Shown one piece after another: positions 31,623-33,273 of a stretch of 33,273 bases of DNA. The number at the start of each line of letters is the position of its first letter. Positions within the stretch are counted from its first letter, which is position 1. A program made the position numbers and the translations under genes. The notes beneath the pieces were generated by a model, which ran no database searches, was not told the DNA's origin, and saw only the letters and a program-made list of their open reading frames with translations. This stretch comes from Jatrophihabitans sp. (GTDB taxonomy: Bacteria > Actinomycetota > Actinomycetes > Mycobacteriales > Jatrophihabitantaceae), in assembly GCA_036399055.1 (NCBI GenBank), contig DASWNX010000043.1, forward strand, positions 1 to 33,273, in the 5' to 3' direction.

Positions 31623-32981
31623 GTGGATCGCCAGCAGGAATTCGTCCTACGCACTCTGGAAGAGCGACAGATCCGGTTCGTCCGGCTCTGGTTCACCGAC
31701 GTGCTCGGCTTTCTCAAGTCCGTCGCCGTGGCGCCGGCCGAACTCGAAGGCGCCTTCGCCGAGGGGATCGGCTTCGACGGCTCGGCGATCGAGGGCTTCG
31801 CCCGGGCCAGCGAGTCCGACATGCTGGTCCGGCCCGACCCGGCGACCTTCCAGATCCTGCAGGGCGATGACGGCAAGCCCAGTGACACCGCGCGGATGTT
31901 CTGCGACATCACGATGCCCGACGGCTCGCCGTCCTGGGCAGACCCCCGCTACGTGCTGCGCCGGACGCTGTCCAAGGCTGCCGACCGGGGCCTGACCTTC
32001 TACACCCACCCCGAGATCGAGTTCTTCCTGCTCAAGAACCGCCCCTCCGACGGCAGCGAGCCGGTGCCGATCGACGACGGCGGCTACTTCGACATGACCA
32101 GCCACGACACCGCCCACGACTTCCGCCGCAGCGCGATCACCGCGCTCGAGGCGGTCGGCATCTCGGTGGAGTTCAGTCACCACGAGGTGGCGCCGGGCCA
32201 GCAGGAGATCGACCTGCGTTACGCCGACGCGCTGTCCACCGCCGACAACATCATGAGCTTCCGGCACATCATCAAAGAGGTCGCCCGGACCCGCGGCGTG
32301 CATGCCACCTTCATGCCCAAGCCGTTCCGCCACCAGCCGGGCAGCGGCATGCACACCCACCTGTCGCTGTTCGAGGGCGACCGCAACGCCTTCCACGACC
32401 CGTCGGACAGCCTCTACCTCTCGGCCACCGCCCGCTCGTTCATCGCCGGCCTGCTACGCCACGCCCGTGAGATCACCGCGGTCACCAACCAGTGGGTGAA
32501 CTCCTACAAGCGGCTGTTCGGCTGGTCGGCGCCGGGCCAGCTGGTCGAAGCCCCGACCTACGTGTGCTGGGGCCACGCCAATCGCTCAGCCCTGGTCCGG
32601 GTGCCGATGTACAAGCCCGGCAAGGCCAACTCCACCCGGGTCGAGGTCCGGTCGCTGGACTCGGCGTGCAATCCCTACCTGGCCTTCGCGGTGCTGCTGG
32701 CGGCCGGCATGAAGGGCATCGAAGAGGGCTACGAGCTGCCGCCGGGCGCCGAGGACGACGTCTGGGCGCTGTCGGACACCGAGCGGCGAGCGCTGGGCTA
32801 TGACGACCTGCCGCACAACCTGGCCGACGCGCTGCGGGCGATGGAAGACTCGGAGTTGGTGGCCGAGACCCTGGGCGAGCACGTCTTCGAGTTCTTCCTG
32901 CGGAACAAGCGCTCGGAGTGGGTCGACTACCGCGCCGAGGTGACCCCGTTCGAGCTGCGCAGGTACCTGCCCTCGCTGTGA
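31623..32981 (+). CDS. glnA: Type I glutamine synthetase, GlnA2-like
   Basis: A 452 aa enzyme of the GS-I family. The N-terminus DRQQEFVLRTLEERQIRFVRLWFTDVLGFLKSVAVAP is almost that of M. tuberculosis GlnA2 as I remember it. Catalytic and metal sites are visible: GFDGSAIEGFA, EIEFFLL, SHHEVAPGQQEIDL, MPKPF, GSGMHTHLSLF, NRSALVRVP and RVEVRSLDSACNPYLAFA. The adenylylation loop Tyr of GlnA1 (NLYDLPP type) is absent, as usual for GlnA2. Adjacent glnE and glnA1 are common downstream but are not in this window. GTG 31623 is chosen to match the family start; no Shine-Dalgarno sequence is seen. Confidence 0.96.
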   Translation: MDRQQEFVLRTLEERQIRFVRLWFTDVLGFLKSVAVAPAELEGAFAEGIGFDGSAIEGFARASESDMLVRPDPATFQILQGDDGKPSDTARMFCDITMPDGSPSWADPRYVLRRTLSKAADRGLTFYTHPEIEFFLLKNRPSDGSEPVPIDDGGYFDMTSHDTAHDFRRSAITALEAVGISVEFSHHEVAPGQQEIDLRYADALSTADNIMSFRHIIKEVARTRGVHATFMPKPFRHQPGSGMHTHLSLFEGDRNAFHDPSDSLYLSATARSFIAGLLRHAREITAVTNQWVNSYKRLFGWSAPGQLVEAPTYVCWGHANRSALVRVPMYKPGKANSTRVEVRSLDSACNPYLAFAVLLAAGMKGIEEGYELPPGAEDDVWALSDTERRALGYDDLPHNLADALRAMEDSELVAETLGEHVFEFFLRNKRSEWVDYRAEVTPFELRRYLPSL

Positions 32982-33044
32982 CCGACGCGCGGCGGCGGGT
33001 CTTGTCTGCCGGCGCCGAGAGCGGACATACTCGCCCGAGACCTG

Positions 33045-33063
33045 CCCCGGGGCTCGGCCGGGG
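33045..33063 (+). terminator. Possible hairpin after glnA
   Basis: CCCCGG (33045-33050) and CCGGGG (33058-33063) form a 6 bp stem around GGCTCGG, about 65 bases beyond the glnA stop and 33 bases before the next start. It is short and GC-only, so the call is weak. Confidence 0.3.
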
Positions 33064-33096
33064 TGTGGGGCGCCTGAGCGACGCAGGGAGATGTCG

Positions 33097-33273
33097 GTGG
33101 CCGCTGTCGGAAGGTGCAGTGTCGTCATCCCGACCTATAACCGGGCGGAGTTGCTCAGGCGCACGCTGGACTCGTTGATCGGGCAGGACCTGGGCAGGGA
33201 CGCTTTCGAGGTGCTGGTGGTCGATGACGGCTCCAGCGACGGGACGGCTGAGCTGGCGCGGGGGTATCGGGAT
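33097..33273 (+). CDS. Family 2 glycosyltransferase, 3'-truncated by the window
   Basis: Only the first 59 residues are present. CSVVIPTYNRAELLRRTLDSLIGQ followed by FEVLVVDDGSSDGTAELA is the GT-A fold nucleotide-sugar-binding start of family 2 glycosyltransferases, with the first Asp pair in VVDDGS. GTG 33097 is preferred because GGGAG lies six bases upstream; an ATG at 33091 abuts the same purines and is too close. The substrate cannot be told from this fragment. Confidence 0.88.
   Translation, partial: MAAVGRCSVVIPTYNRAELLRRTLDSLIGQDLGRDAFEVLVVDDGSSDGTAELARGYRD

Overview
The window looks like chromosome of a high-GC actinobacterium. By eye most of it is about 70% G+C. It carries the actinobacterial block nif3 / zinc ribbon / RNase H-CobC fusion / rnpB / panB / glnA2, whose members sit close together in Mycobacterium, and several genes appear to have leaderless promoters. 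A deeper lineage near Frankiales or Jatrophihabitans is possible but not proven.

Left (1-9.2 kb), specialised metabolism. Two plus-strand genes encode a saccharopine dehydrogenase pair: the 3' part of a lysine-forming (Lys1-type) enzyme and a complete glutamate-forming (Lys9-type) enzyme. Together they interconvert lysine and 2-aminoadipate semialdehyde. They converge on a tightly packed five-gene minus-strand operon, read in this order: a haem-oxygenase-like diiron oxidase, an Ile-4-hydroxylase-type 2OG/Fe(II) dioxygenase, a DapF-fold protein whose two catalytic cysteines are both serine, a fold-type I PLP enzyme, and a one-module NRPS (C-A-PCP) with no release domain. This is the most interesting part of the window. 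It looks like a small pathway that builds and modifies an unusual amino acid and loads it on a carrier protein. I do not recognise the pathway or its product. The operon has an AT-rich promoter region with an inverted repeat.

Middle (9.2-22 kb), mostly housekeeping and transport. A 0.7 kb gene-free gap is followed by a MOSC protein, a degenerate tRNA-Val(CAC)-like sequence, a K+/H+ antiporter convergent with a TrkH K+ channel, a secreted SH3/NlpC-like hydrolase, an ABC-F ATPase, a Tat-lipoprotein glycerophosphodiesterase-like protein with a substituted metal ligand, and a NiCoT nickel/cobalt permease behind a near-perfect Nur operator. Next come an AlkB repair enzyme flanked by two paralogous 72-73 aa membrane proteins, and Nif3.

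Right (22-33 kb). The zinc-ribbon and RNase H/CobC genes overlap by four bases. A low-GC segment (about 23.9-26.3 kb) separates them from rnpB. It holds one 671 aa P-loop ATPase with a possible C-terminal HEPN-like motif. It is flanked by near-identical 15-16 bp sequences and looks like a horizontally acquired, possibly defence-related, insertion. After rnpB come short tandem repeats, a small conserved protein, panB, nadE, an L,D-transpeptidase lipoprotein, glnA2 and the start of a family 2 glycosyltransferase that runs off the end.
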